DNA of 64,000 nucleotides from Flagellimonas sp947499585 (lineage in GTDB: Bacteria > Bacteroidota > Bacteroidia > Flavobacteriales > Flavobacteriaceae), in contig NZ_CP138995.1 of assembly GCF_044596045.1 (NCBI RefSeq), forward strand, positions 3,472,001-3,536,000, in the 5' to 3' direction. The translations under genes and the position numbers were made by a program. Under the pieces are notes generated by a model. The model searched no databases. It was not told the origin of the DNA and saw only the letters and a list, made by a program, of their open reading frames with translations. Positions 41,260 to 50,775 of the stretch are shown here, piece by piece; positions within the stretch are counted from its first letter, which is position 1, and every line of letters starts with the position of its first letter.

Positions 41260-41907
41260 TTATGCTTCTTCTATTAATGCTTTATTTCTTGAACGCTGCA
41301 CCCAAATAATGATTCCAACAACTATCAATGCTGCTGGTGGTATAATCATAAATCCGTTGTTCTCATATCCTGTTGCATATAGCCAAGTCTTTGCTATTGG
41401 ATCTCCCAATACAGGAATTCCAAATAAGGTCCCTGAACCAAAAAGCTCACGGAAAAACCCAACAATGATCAGTATTACTCCATAGCCAAGTGCGTTACCA
41501 ATGCCATCTAAAAAGGATTTCCATGGACCATTACCCAAAGCAAAGGCCTCAAAACGCCCCATGATAATACAGTTGGTTATAATCAACCCAACAAAAACCG
41601 AAAGGGTTTTACTCAACTCATACGCAAATGCCTTTAAAACCTGGTCTACAATAATTACCAAGGTTGCCACAACGATAAGCTGAACGATAATCCTGATTTT
41701 TGAAGGAATCACGTTACGCATCAATGAGATGACCACGTTACCCACTCCCAGTACGAAAATCACCGAGATTGCCATTACCAAAGAGGCTTTAAGTTCCGCT
41801 GTAATTGCTAATGCTGAACAGATTCCCAAAACCTGAATGGTTATTGGGTTGTTATCCGCTAATGGGTCTAAAATTAGATTTGCATCTTTTTTTGAAAGCA
41901 ATGCCAT
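41260..41907 (-). CDS. nqrD: Na+-translocating NADH:quinone reductase subunit D
   Basis: Integral membrane subunit of 215 aa with about six helices. Conserved segments: PITIQVLGICSALAIT near the N-terminus and VFVGLIITNCIIMGRFEAFA, where the Cys takes part in the membrane Fe site of NqrD/E in studied complexes. It sits 10 bp before nqrE and 1 bp after nqrC, as expected in this operon. Confidence 0.96.
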   Translation of the reverse strand: MALLSKKDANLILDPLADNNPITIQVLGICSALAITAELKASLVMAISVIFVLGVGNVVISLMRNVIPSKIRIIVQLIVVATLVIIVDQVLKAFAYELSKTLSVFVGLIITNCIIMGRFEAFALGNGPWKSFLDGIGNALGYGVILIIVGFFRELFGSGTLFGIPVLGDPIAKTWLYATGYENNGFMIIPPAALIVVGIIIWVQRSRNKALIEEA

Positions 41908-41908
41908 A

Positions 41909-42658
41909 TTAATTCGTTCTAATGGTTTCTAAGTAAGGTTTGTAAACCTTTAAGGTTTCTTTTATCATCGCTGAAACTCCATTTCCAGTAATCGTTGCAC
42001 CTGCAAGTGCATCCACTTCATTATCCTCTTTATCATTGTTCAATGGATCATTGTTTCCTTTTGCTACACTTACACCAGCATAACTTTTGCCTTCCAATAA
42101 AGATTCTCCTATGAAATCATCCATAAAAAAGCGCATTTTTATATTTGCGCCAAGACCGGGGGTTTCCGCTTTATGATCAAAATAAACTCCCTGAACGGTC
42201 ATACTATCATCAACCGAAATAAAACCCCAAATGGCATCCCATAATCCTTTACCGTACATTGGTAGAATATATGATTTCTTGCCATCTTTTTCACCGATAA
42301 AAATGGGCAACCGTGCTTCACCTCCGCTTTTAAAGGCAGCCAGCTGTTTCTTCATATCAATCAAAAAGGCTTGGTCATCTTTTTGAACCTCACCATCCAC
42401 AAAAACATATTGTTCTTTAATGTATTTTAAAAACTCACCCTCAACTACATCTGTAGGAATAAAATTTACCCCACTATCTTCTGTATTCTCATTTACACCC
42501 ATGGCGTAAAGGATATTCTGTTGTTTTTCAAAACGTTCATTTTCCTTGATTCTATCATTTAGGCCAGATGCCAAAAAAGCAAGGACAGAACCTACAATTA
42601 CAACCATTATGATTGCAAAGATTACGGTATATGAGTTTTTATCTGTGTTAATTCCCAT
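41909..42658 (-). CDS. nqrC: Na+-translocating NADH:quinone reductase subunit C
   Basis: Subunit with one N-terminal membrane helix (SYTVIFAIIMVVIVGSVLAF) and a periplasmic FMN-binding domain, 249 aa. The flavinylation site is DALAGATITGNGVS near residue 220, where ApbE links FMN to the Thr of the S/AGATxT motif; apbE is at 37747. The core also shows GKGLWDAIWGFISVDDSM and ETPGLGANI. Order and spacing fit the standard operon. Confidence 0.96.
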   Translation of the reverse strand: MGINTDKNSYTVIFAIIMVVIVGSVLAFLASGLNDRIKENERFEKQQNILYAMGVNENTEDSGVNFIPTDVVEGEFLKYIKEQYVFVDGEVQKDDQAFLIDMKKQLAAFKSGGEARLPIFIGEKDGKKSYILPMYGKGLWDAIWGFISVDDSMTVQGVYFDHKAETPGLGANIKMRFFMDDFIGESLLEGKSYAGVSVAKGNNDPLNNDKEDNEVDALAGATITGNGVSAMIKETLKVYKPYLETIRTN

Positions 42659-42660
42659 TA

Positions 42661-43932
42661 TTATACTGTTTCCGTTTTTAACGCTTCAACACCATCAGTA
42701 ACCTTAGGATGTATAGTAGCCGTCTTTAATCGTTTCATTCTTCTTTTGATATTACCTCTTACCACATAGTGGTCAATTGTAGGTGCAAAAACGTTCATTA
42801 ACAGGATTGCCAAGAACACTCCTTCTGGGTACCCTGGATTGAATACACGAATCATTACAGACATAAACCCTATCAAGAATCCATAAATCCATTTACCCCT
42901 ATTGGTCTGCGATCCGGTTACAGGGTCAGTTGCCATGAAGACTATACCAAAGGCAAGACCCCCTACCAACAAATGTTGCCAGTATTCAAAACTCATTAAT
43001 CCATAGAACTTGCTATACTCCGGAATCCATTCAGCAGCAACTATTCCATTAAAAATTAGTCCCATTGCAAGAGATCCGATCACGGCGCTCAACATAATTC
43101 GCCATGAAGCTATTTTTGAGAAAACAAGGAACAATCCGCCAAGTAAAATCAATACTGTTGACGTCTCGCCTACTGAACCAGGAATAAAACCGTAAAACAT
43201 ATCTGAAAGCGAGTATGAAAATTCAGTACTCCCTTGAGCTAAATATCCCAAAACGGTCTCCCCAGAAATGGCATCAGCGGAACCCGCTTGCGTTACACCT
43301 TCTTTGGCACCATGCACCCATACCTTATCACCACTCATCCAAGTAGGGTAAGCAAAGAATAAGAAAGCACGAATGGTCAATGCGGGATTCAATATATTCA
43401 TCCCAGTTCCTCCAAAAACTTCTTTTCCTATTACTACACCGAAGGCTACTGCAACGGCTAACATCCATAATGGCGTATCTACAGGTACTATAAGAGGAAC
43501 CAACATTCCAGTCACCAAATATCCTTCTTCTACTTCATGACCTTTTATTACGGCAAAAATGAATTCAATTGCCAATCCAACTCCATAAGAAACTATAACA
43601 ATTGGTAACACTGTTATTGCTCCTAACCAAAAGTTCTCCCATGTTAGAAAGTGTTCGAAAAGTGAAAATTCTGCAGGAAAACCATTAATTGCGGAATAAT
43701 GTTGATAACCCGCATTGAATATTCCAAATAAAAGACATGGAACCAAAGCCATAATCACCGTATTCATCGTACGCTTTAAATCGTCAGCTGAACGAACATG
43801 ACTGCCAGAATGCGTAGTTTCATTTGGCGAATACAGAAAAGTATGTATGGCATTAAAGGCAGGTGCCATTTTTTTACCTCTATACTTTAATTTAATCTGA
43901 TGTAATTTTTCTTTCATGCCCATATTATCCAA
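42661..43932 (-). CDS. nqrB: Na+-translocating NADH:quinone reductase subunit B
   Basis: Largest membrane subunit of the pump, 423 aa with about ten helices; it carries covalent FMN and riboflavin and the quinone site. Conserved parts: FAYPTWMSGDKVWVHGA and the FMN-attachment region PGSVGETSTVLILLGG. TDPVTGSQTNRGKWIYGFLI and NVFAPTIDHYVVRGN are also typical. It overlaps the nqrA end by 8 bp, suggesting translational coupling. Confidence 0.97.
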   Translation of the reverse strand: MDNMGMKEKLHQIKLKYRGKKMAPAFNAIHTFLYSPNETTHSGSHVRSADDLKRTMNTVIMALVPCLLFGIFNAGYQHYSAINGFPAEFSLFEHFLTWENFWLGAITVLPIVIVSYGVGLAIEFIFAVIKGHEVEEGYLVTGMLVPLIVPVDTPLWMLAVAVAFGVVIGKEVFGGTGMNILNPALTIRAFLFFAYPTWMSGDKVWVHGAKEGVTQAGSADAISGETVLGYLAQGSTEFSYSLSDMFYGFIPGSVGETSTVLILLGGLFLVFSKIASWRIMLSAVIGSLAMGLIFNGIVAAEWIPEYSKFYGLMSFEYWQHLLVGGLAFGIVFMATDPVTGSQTNRGKWIYGFLIGFMSVMIRVFNPGYPEGVFLAILLMNVFAPTIDHYVVRGNIKRRMKRLKTATIHPKVTDGVEALKTETV

Positions 43933-45277
43933 TTTCTTGATGCAATAAATCCAAACCTTCCCTGATTATCTGCTGGTGTGGTTGTTTTGAAATACAAATG
44001 AATTCCGTTAATGAAAAATCCTCCGGAGCCACTTCATACAATCCCAATTGTTCCATTTCATCTAAATCCTTAACCATACATGCTTTAAGTAGTTGCAACG
44101 GGTAAATATCCAACGGAAAAACGTCTTCATAAAGGCCTGTGACCACAAAAGCTCTATGCTCACCATTGGTATTGGTATCCAAATCGTATTTCTTTTTGGG
44201 CTGCATCCAAGAAAAGGTCAAAGCTCTTGTGGATGATATTTTGTTGAAAACTGGCTTATTCCATCCAAAAAATTCATAATCATCGCCTTCTGGAATAGCG
44301 GTTACTGTATTATTGTAGAATCCAAGATAACCTTCTGGGTGTGTTTTTGAACCTGTAAGCACATCGCCATTAATCAATCTAAACTTATCTTGATTAACTC
44401 CGCTTCCATATAAAAAAGTAGAAATTTCAGCGCCTATTTTAGTACTATAGTATTTTGGAGCTTTTACAACAGAACCCGCAAGTGCGATTATACGCTCCGC
44501 ATTAAACTTTCCTGTTAACAACAACTCTCCTATAATCACCAAATCTTGGGGAGTTACGGTCCAAGCAACCTCTCCTTTATTAATAGGATCAATTTTGTTT
44601 ATTTGGGTTCCAACCAATCCTGCAGGATGTGGTCCAGATACTTTATGAAGTGTAATCCCGTCTAATTTCTCAAGAGGAGAATTACCTGCTCCACCAACTG
44701 AGACATGCACCTGACCGGGTGTTAACTTGCCCAAAGCAGAAATTGCCGCTTGCAGCTCTACTTCTTTACCGTTTAAAACATAATTGGCATCTGCCGCTAA
44801 AGGGGCTGTAGTATAACCAGATATGAATATAGCCTTAGGTGTTATTTCCGGATTTGCGATAATATCATAAGGGCGTTGTTTTAAAAATGACCAACCACCA
44901 GATTGCAATAAAAAAGTCTTGATACTCTCAGCATCAGATTTTTCTATATTAATTGTTTTATGCTCCAAATACTCTTGCGTTTTATCCGCAAGGATTTTGA
45001 GCGTTAAGATTTTTCTTCTAGCTCCACGAATAATTTCCACCAATTCACCGCTTACTGGAGAAACAAAGAACATATCTTCTTTGTTCTTGTTGTAAAAAAG
45101 AGGTTCTCCCGCTTTAACTTCGGCCCCCTGTTTTACCAACATTTTTGGTGTTATTCCGTGAAAATCATCTAGGTTTAGGGCGTATACGTTACTTAAAACG
45201 GCTTTGGAAGTAGTCTGTTCTGCTGCCCCGATAAGGTTGATGTTTAACCCTTTTTTAATCCGGATGTCTTTAGACAT
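43925..45277 (-). CDS. nqrA: Na+-translocating NADH:quinone reductase subunit A
   Basis: Soluble subunit on the cytoplasmic face, 450 aa, first gene of the operon. N-terminus DIRIKKGLNINLIGAAEQ, then the biotinyl-like hairpin region MLVKQGAEVKAGEPLFY, and SGPHPAGLVGTQINKIDPIN, all characteristic of NqrA. The six genes run nqrA-nqrF in canonical order, so the pump is complete here. A -7 box lies at 45312-45319. Confidence 0.97.
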   Translation of the reverse strand: MSKDIRIKKGLNINLIGAAEQTTSKAVLSNVYALNLDDFHGITPKMLVKQGAEVKAGEPLFYNKNKEDMFFVSPVSGELVEIIRGARRKILTLKILADKTQEYLEHKTINIEKSDAESIKTFLLQSGGWSFLKQRPYDIIANPEITPKAIFISGYTTAPLAADANYVLNGKEVELQAAISALGKLTPGQVHVSVGGAGNSPLEKLDGITLHKVSGPHPAGLVGTQINKIDPINKGEVAWTVTPQDLVIIGELLLTGKFNAERIIALAGSVVKAPKYYSTKIGAEISTFLYGSGVNQDKFRLINGDVLTGSKTHPEGYLGFYNNTVTAIPEGDDYEFFGWNKPVFNKISSTRALTFSWMQPKKKYDLDTNTNGEHRAFVVTGLYEDVFPLDIYPLQLLKACMVKDLDEMEQLGLYEVAPEDFSLTEFICISKQPHQQIIREGLDLLHQEIG

Positions 45278-45311
45278 ATTGTTGTAGACCTTTTGTTAAC
45301 AAAATTGCAAG

Positions 45312-45319
45312 CAAATTTA
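45312..45319 (-). promoter_or_regulatory. -7 box for the nqr operon
   Basis: Minus-strand TAAATTTG, a TAnnTTTG match 34 nt upstream of the nqrA ATG. No TTG at standard -33 spacing. Confidence 0.4.
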
Positions 45320-45380
45320 GCACTAAAAGGATTGTTTTCATAATTATTAACCATAAAAATGGGATTACATCGAGCTAAAC

Positions 45381-45409
45381 TTGCTAGGCACACTTTTTGT
45401 TTACCTTTA
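45381..45409 (+). promoter_or_regulatory. Promoter for the T9SS plug gene
   Basis: TTG at 45381-45383, 18-nt spacer, TACCTTTA at 45402-45409 (seven of eight bases of TTG/TAnnTTTG's -7 element). The ATG at 45429 is 19 nt downstream. Confidence 0.45.
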
Positions 45410-45428
45410 CCCAAAATTTACGCCCTAA

Positions 45429-46673
45429 ATGCGCTTTGTGATCAAACAAATCTTTTTACTCCTTTTTGTTTCCAGCATTTTTGCACAGGTACAGGAAGAA
45501 GTTAATCCTCCAGTCAATATAAAGTCCATAGTTTTTAAAGGTCCTACAGAAGATCAATTCCCTCTCATCAAACTTGGAGAATCCATGACTTTGGAATTTG
45601 ATGACCTTACAGCTAATGAACAAGACTATTATTACAAAATTATACATTGTGATTACGATTGGACCCCATCACAATTGTTAAAATCGCAATACCTAATTGG
45701 AATAGATAACCAGCGCATCATTGATTATGAAAATAGCTATAACACTCTTCAGCCCTATTCCAACTATAGACTGACCATCCCCAATGAAAATGTACGTTTA
45801 AAAGTAAGTGGCAATTATGTTTTAGAAATTCATAACAGTTATGGCGAACTGCAATTTTCACGAAGATTTTTGGTGTACAGAGATTTGGTAACCGTTGGTG
45901 GCACCGTAAAACGCTCTAGGGATTTTAACTTCCTTAATGAAAAACAGGTAGTTCAATTTAATGTTAATACCGCAGGGTTCCCTGTGGTTAACCCAAAGAA
46001 AGAAGTTAAAGTGGCTATTTTACAAAACCACTTTTGGCCAACAGCTTTGTACAATATAAAACCGCAATTTACGGTTGGAACCGAACTTGTGTACAAATAT
46101 GACCAGGAAACAAGTTTTTATGGAGGCAATGAATTCTTGAATTTTGACACCAAGGATTTAAGGTCACCAACTTTTGCCATATCCAAAATTGAGTTCAAAG
46201 AATTATATAATCACTATCTATTTACCAACACCTATAGGTATGACAGACCGTACACCTATTTCCCTGATATAAATGGTGACTTTGTTGTACGAACCTTACA
46301 AGGTGAAGATGTATCTAGAGAAGCGGAGTATACCGAAATTCATTTTAGCCTTCCTTATTCAAACGAGATTGGGCTGGACAATGTTTACGTTTTTGGAAAG
46401 TTCAATAACTATGACTTAGGTGAAGAAAACAAAATGACTTTTAATTCAGAAACAGGAAAGATGGAACTTACCCTTGTTATGAAGCAAGGCTTTTACAATT
46501 ATAAATATGTAGTTGAACGACAGGATGATACCATTGACCTTAACTATGTAAGTGGAAACTTTCACTTTACTGAAAACAACTATCTTATTCTTGTTTATTA
46601 CCGTGATTTTGGTGATATGTATGATAGTATTATAGGAATAGGCTCCGTTAATTCTAGAAATATCAGCAATTAA
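45429..46673 (+). CDS. T9SS plug-type protein (DUF5103)
   Basis: Predicted 414-aa exported protein. Signal peptide MRFVIKQIFLLLFVSSIFAQ. It carries the DUF5103 arrangement, described as the type IX secretion 'plug' domain that closes the periplasmic side of the SprA channel when it is not translocating. Visible: YYYKIIHCDYDWTPSQLLKS, YENSYNTLQPYSNYRLTIPN, YVLEIHNSYGELQFSRRFL, VYVFGKFNNYDLGEENKM. About 415 aa is normal. With porT at 63366 and two type B-CTD cargo genes, it points to an active T9SS in this organism. Confidence 0.88.
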   Translation: MRFVIKQIFLLLFVSSIFAQVQEEVNPPVNIKSIVFKGPTEDQFPLIKLGESMTLEFDDLTANEQDYYYKIIHCDYDWTPSQLLKSQYLIGIDNQRIIDYENSYNTLQPYSNYRLTIPNENVRLKVSGNYVLEIHNSYGELQFSRRFLVYRDLVTVGGTVKRSRDFNFLNEKQVVQFNVNTAGFPVVNPKKEVKVAILQNHFWPTALYNIKPQFTVGTELVYKYDQETSFYGGNEFLNFDTKDLRSPTFAISKIEFKELYNHYLFTNTYRYDRPYTYFPDINGDFVVRTLQGEDVSREAEYTEIHFSLPYSNEIGLDNVYVFGKFNNYDLGEENKMTFNSETGKMELTLVMKQGFYNYKYVVERQDDTIDLNYVSGNFHFTENNYLILVYYRDFGDMYDSIIGIGSVNSRNISN

Positions 46674-46703
46674 TTATCTTTAGCTCCTAATCCTTGAAAT
46701 GGA

Positions 46704-47900
46704 ATGGAGGATAAAAAACCAACCTTAATAACCAAAGGCCGCTATGAACTTAAGTTTAGAGGAACCAAATGTCTTAATTGTGGTCACCTTCTTGACATAA
46801 GCGATAAATATTGCCCCAATTGCTCTCAGGCCAATAGCACCAAGAAATTAGTCCTTAAAGATTTTTGGGATGAGTTCTTTTCTAACTTGATCAACTACGA
46901 TTCCAAGTTATTAAAAACACTATATGCCCTTCTGGTAAGACCGGGCACCATGACCAAAGATTATATTAAAGGTAAGCGTATCGCCTATACCAATCCATTC
47001 CGATTTCTATTAAGTTTGGCATTTCTGTATTTTTTAATGGTCACTTATGATAATAGTTTTTCCAATTTGGACAATCTTGGTTTAGAAGATAAAATTGAGC
47101 AAACTGGCCCCATGTCCTACAGTTTTAACAATGGAAAAACTGCCGCTGACAGCATCAACGCAAAGGAACAGACCGAAAAAGCACTAAAACAGCTTGATTC
47201 CCTGAAAAATTTAGAAAACGTTCCTATTCCAGGAATTCAAAATTTAGACTCACTGCAGACTTTAATAGGTCAAGGGATAAAAGAAGAGGCAAAAAAAGAT
47301 TCTTTTATGCTTGCAAATCCTCGAAAATATTTTGAAAACCTTCAAAACAACAATTCTGGAGGTCTTGGGGGAAGAATGGAGTTTTTCTTTACATTTCTGC
47401 AAAAGGACTCAATAAAAACCTTCGAAGAAGCAAAAGAAAAATATGGGGCCAATGAAACATGGAGAAATAAAGTGGCCTTTAATGGATCCAAGAGCTCTCT
47501 TAAAGCAATTGCACAACCTGGTACATACTTAAACAATACAATTGCCAAGCTGCCTTTGGTCATTTTCTTCTTTCTTCCCATATTCACAGTTTTCCTTTGG
47601 GTGGTTTACATCAGAAAAAAATACACCTACACCGATCATCTTATCTTTAGCTTTCACAACCAATCATTATTATTTATCTTGCTCATCCTTAGCCTAATAA
47701 TAGATTCTATTTTTAGTGTGACGAGTGCCGGTATTTTTTTACTGATTTTCGGTTTTTACCTGTACAAAGCAATGAGAAAATTTTATGGGCAAGGAAGGGT
47801 TAAAACGATTGTCAAATACATTTTCCTAAACACGATGTTCGCCTTTTTAGGTTTTATTGTGGTAATCATTTTGTTTACGGGAAGTGTCTTTACCTATTAG
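46704..47900 (+). CDS. DUF3667 membrane protein with zinc ribbon
   Basis: Predicted 398-aa membrane protein. The N-terminus has a Cys4 zinc ribbon, CLNCGHLL then YCPNCSQ (residues about 23-43). DUF3667 follows (NYDSKLLKTLYALLVRPGTM, KDYIKGKRIAYTNPFRFLLS). A middle charged region of about 180 residues is probably extramembrane, then three to four C-terminal helices (LPLVIFFFLPIFTVFLWVVY onward). Function unknown. It begins 30 bp after the plug gene and overlaps no other gene if apaG starts at 47905. Confidence 0.85.
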   Translation: MEDKKPTLITKGRYELKFRGTKCLNCGHLLDISDKYCPNCSQANSTKKLVLKDFWDEFFSNLINYDSKLLKTLYALLVRPGTMTKDYIKGKRIAYTNPFRFLLSLAFLYFLMVTYDNSFSNLDNLGLEDKIEQTGPMSYSFNNGKTAADSINAKEQTEKALKQLDSLKNLENVPIPGIQNLDSLQTLIGQGIKEEAKKDSFMLANPRKYFENLQNNNSGGLGGRMEFFFTFLQKDSIKTFEEAKEKYGANETWRNKVAFNGSKSSLKAIAQPGTYLNNTIAKLPLVIFFFLPIFTVFLWVVYIRKKYTYTDHLIFSFHNQSLLFILLILSLIIDSIFSVTSAGIFLLIFGFYLYKAMRKFYGQGRVKTIVKYIFLNTMFAFLGFIVVIILFTGSVFTY

Positions 47901-47904
47901 AACT

Positions 47905-48291
47905 ATGTTCACTCAAATCACAAAAGGAATTAAAGTATCTGTGCAAACCACTTTCGAGGGCACATTCTTTAAAAACTACAAAATGCATTATGCTTTTGGA
48001 TATACTATCACCATAGAAAACCAAAGTAAAGACTCGGTTCAGCTAACTGCTAGGCATTGGGATATTTTTGATGCACTTAAAGAAATAGAAACTGTTGACG
48101 GTGAAGGTGTAATTGGTAAGAAACCTGTAATAAAACCTGGTAAATCGCACACCTACAGTTCTGGTTGTTTGTTGGCATCCCCTATTGGTGCTATGCGCGG
48201 CTATTATCACATGGTCAATTTCACTTCAACAGAAGAATTTGAAGTAGATATCCCAACCTTTAAGTTTGCAGCTCCTTTTGCCATAAACTAG
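47905..48291 (+). CDS. apaG: ApaG protein
   Basis: Small cytosolic protein of 128 aa with one immunoglobulin-like domain, historically linked to Co2+/Mg2+ efflux and Ap4A levels; its biochemical role is unclear. Family motifs: YTITIENQSKDSVQLTARHW, GEGVIGKKPVIKPGKSHTYS, SGCLLASPIGAMRGYYHM. I chose ATG 47905 (MFTQITKGIKVSVQ), which fits the usual family N-terminus; a GTG at 47884 would overlap the DUF3667 gene. Confidence 0.93.
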   Translation: MFTQITKGIKVSVQTTFEGTFFKNYKMHYAFGYTITIENQSKDSVQLTARHWDIFDALKEIETVDGEGVIGKKPVIKPGKSHTYSSGCLLASPIGAMRGYYHMVNFTSTEEFEVDIPTFKFAAPFAIN

Positions 48292-48325
48292 TTAGAATTC
48301 ATTTTATATTGGCTATTCCTTTCAC

Positions 48326-48333
48326 TACCTTTG
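48326..48333 (+). promoter_or_regulatory. -7 box upstream of pruA
   Basis: TACCTTTG, a full TAnnTTTG match 31 nt before the ATG at 48365. The nearest upstream TTG (48309) is only 14 nt away, shorter than the consensus spacer. Confidence 0.4.
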
Positions 48334-48364
48334 GTGGAATTTTTAACACATAAAATTCACCATT

Positions 48365-49993
48365 ATGGGAAAAGGTTTTTTTCAAGTTCCAACGGCATAT
48401 AACGAGCCAATAAAGAGTTTTGCTCCCGGCACTCCGGAACGTGAAGAAGTACTGCAACAATACGATGCATACTACAAGGGTAATGTTGAAGTTCCTTTAT
48501 ATATAGGTTCTGAGGAAATAAAGACTGGAAATACTAGATCCATGTCGCCACCACATGAGCATAAGCATATAGTTGGAAAATTCCACTTAGCTGAAAAGAA
48601 ACATGTAGAGCAAGCTATTGCAAACGGTTTGGAAGCGCGAGAGGCTTGGGCCAATTTAACTTGGGAACAACGAGCTGCTATTTTCCTAAAAGCTGCAGAA
48701 TTGATAGCGGGTCCTTACCGCGCAAAAATCAACGCTGCCACCATGATCGCGCAGTCTAAAACAATTCATCAAGCTGAGATTGACGCCGCTTGTGAATTTA
48801 TAGATTTTCTTAGATTCAATGTAGAATACATGACTCAGATTTATACTGAGCAACCAGAATCTGCAGAAGGTATCTGGAATCGAGTTGAATATCGTCCATT
48901 AGAAGGTTTTATATACGCCATTACACCATTTAATTTTACTGCCATTGCAGGGAATCTACCAGCAAGTGCAGCAATGATGGGGAACGTTGTTATCTGGAAA
49001 CCAAGTGACAGTCAAGTGTTCTCTGCAAAAGTAATTATTGATGTTTTCAAAGAAGCTGGGTTGCCAAACGGAGTAATCAATGTTGTTTTCGGAGATCCGG
49101 TAATGGTTACCGAGACTGTTCTTTCGAGCCCGGATTTTTCTGGCCTTCATTTTACAGGTTCCACTTTTGTCTTTAAAGAATTATGGAAACAGATAGGAAA
49201 TAACATCCACACTTATAAAACATATCCAAAGATTGTTGGAGAGACAGGTGGAAAAGATTTTATTGTTGCACACCCATCTGCAAAACCAAAACAAGTATCC
49301 ACAGCCATTATTAGAGGAGCATTTGAGTTTCAAGGACAAAAATGTAGTGCTGCATCAAGAGTATATCTACCAAAATCTATCGCAACTGAAGTTTTAGATT
49401 TTGTTAAAGCGGATATTGCCTCTTTTAATAAGCCTGGTTCTCCTGCGGATATGAGTAATTTTATTACTGCCGTAATCCACGAAGGTTCTTTTGATAAGCT
49501 TGCCAAATATATTGATCAGGCCAAAGCTGATAGCAATGCAGAAATAATTGCTGGAGGTAACTATGACAAATCTGTCGGTTATTTTATTGAACCTACGGTT
49601 ATCTTAACCCAAGACCCAAAATACACTACAATGTGTACTGAGCTTTTTGGTCCTGTAGTTACCATCTATGTATATGAGGATGCTGACTGGGCGAAAACTT
49701 TGGAATTGGTAGACAGCACATCAGAATACGCTTTAACAGGTGCTGTTTTGGCCACAGATCGTTATGCAATTGATGAAGCCACTAAGGCTCTTCAAAATTG
49801 TGCCGGTAATTTCTATATCAATGATAAGCCAACCGGAGCTGTAGTAGGACAACAACCATTTGGAGGAGCAAGAGCTTCAGGTACCAATGATAAAGCCGGT
49901 TCTGCTCAAAATTTATTGCGTTGGGTATCTCCAAGGTTGATAAAAGAGACTTTTGTTACTCCAGAAGATTACAGATATCCATTTTTGGGGTAA
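48365..49993 (+). CDS. pruA: L-glutamate gamma-semialdehyde (1-pyrroline-5-carboxylate) dehydrogenase
   Basis: NAD-dependent aldehyde dehydrogenase, second step of proline breakdown to glutamate, cytosolic. 542 aa, typical for stand-alone enzymes. Starts MGKGFFQVPTAYNEPIKSFA. Key parts: YAITPFNFTAIAGNLPASAA, WKPSDSQVFSA, the catalytic Glu in VGETGGKDFIV, the catalytic Cys in FEFQGQKCSAASR, and the C-terminal QQPFGGARASGTNDKAG. No putA (proline dehydrogenase) domain is fused or adjacent. Confidence 0.95.
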   Translation: MGKGFFQVPTAYNEPIKSFAPGTPEREEVLQQYDAYYKGNVEVPLYIGSEEIKTGNTRSMSPPHEHKHIVGKFHLAEKKHVEQAIANGLEAREAWANLTWEQRAAIFLKAAELIAGPYRAKINAATMIAQSKTIHQAEIDAACEFIDFLRFNVEYMTQIYTEQPESAEGIWNRVEYRPLEGFIYAITPFNFTAIAGNLPASAAMMGNVVIWKPSDSQVFSAKVIIDVFKEAGLPNGVINVVFGDPVMVTETVLSSPDFSGLHFTGSTFVFKELWKQIGNNIHTYKTYPKIVGETGGKDFIVAHPSAKPKQVSTAIIRGAFEFQGQKCSAASRVYLPKSIATEVLDFVKADIASFNKPGSPADMSNFITAVIHEGSFDKLAKYIDQAKADSNAEIIAGGNYDKSVGYFIEPTVILTQDPKYTTMCTELFGPVVTIYVYEDADWAKTLELVDSTSEYALTGAVLATDRYAIDEATKALQNCAGNFYINDKPTGAVVGQQPFGGARASGTNDKAGSAQNLLRWVSPRLIKETFVTPEDYRYPFLG

Positions 49994-50007
49994 ATAAATC
50001 ACATACA

Positions 50008-50775
50008 ATGAACGTTTCGGCCTATTTGAAAAGAATTAATTATAATAAAAAGGTTGAAATTGACAAACAAACTTTGTTTGGACTTCAAAGGGCACACTTG
50101 TTAAGTGTGCCCTTTGAAAATTTAGATATTCATTACAAAAAACAAATCGTTTTGGATATTGATACAATTTTTGAGAAAATCGTCAACCGTAAGAGAGGTG
50201 GGTTCTGTTACGAACTTAACAGTCTTTTTTATACTCTTCTGAAGGAAATTGGATTTAACGCAAAAATTATTTCTGCACGGGTATATTCTGAAAAAGAACA
50301 ATACGGCAAGGAGAAGGATCACTTGGCTATCCTAGCAAACATTGGGACAGAACAATTCCTGGTCGATGTGGGCTTTGGGAAATTCTCATTAGAACCTCTT
50401 CCATTAAAGTTTAATAAAACCCTCGTTGATGATTACGGAAAGTTTGTTTTTGATAATTATGACAAAGATTATTTGAGGGTGTCCGAACAAAAAAATAATG
50501 TTTTAGAACCCCAGTATATCTTTAGCACAAAACAGCACAAATTATCTGAATTTAAGGATATGTGCGAATATCATCAAACCAGTAAAGAGTCTCATTTCAC
50601 TCAAAAAAAGGTGATTTCCATAAGCACTGAGCATGGACGTATCACACTGAATAACAGTAAAATAAAAATTACCGATGGGTCAAAAACTAAAGAAATCGAA
50701 TTTAGCAAAGACCAATTCGAGACTTATCTTAAAGAATACTTCGATATTATTGTAAAAATTGAAGAACCAAAGTAA
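50008..50775 (+). CDS. Arylamine N-acetyltransferase
   Basis: Cysteine acyltransferase of the NAT family, 255 aa, cytosolic; transfers acetyl from acetyl-CoA to aryl amines or related compounds. I start at ATG 50008 (MNVSAYLKRINYNKK); the frame is open further upstream only into the pruA gene. The triad is visible: Cys in RKRGGFCYELNSLFYTLL, His in EKDHLAILANI, Asp in FLVDVGFGKF. The physiological substrate is unknown. The next gene starts inside its 3' end, so the two are coupled. Confidence 0.92.
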   Translation: MNVSAYLKRINYNKKVEIDKQTLFGLQRAHLLSVPFENLDIHYKKQIVLDIDTIFEKIVNRKRGGFCYELNSLFYTLLKEIGFNAKIISARVYSEKEQYGKEKDHLAILANIGTEQFLVDVGFGKFSLEPLPLKFNKTLVDDYGKFVFDNYDKDYLRVSEQKNNVLEPQYIFSTKQHKLSEFKDMCEYHQTSKESHFTQKKVISISTEHGRITLNNSKIKITDGSKTKEIEFSKDQFETYLKEYFDIIVKIEEPK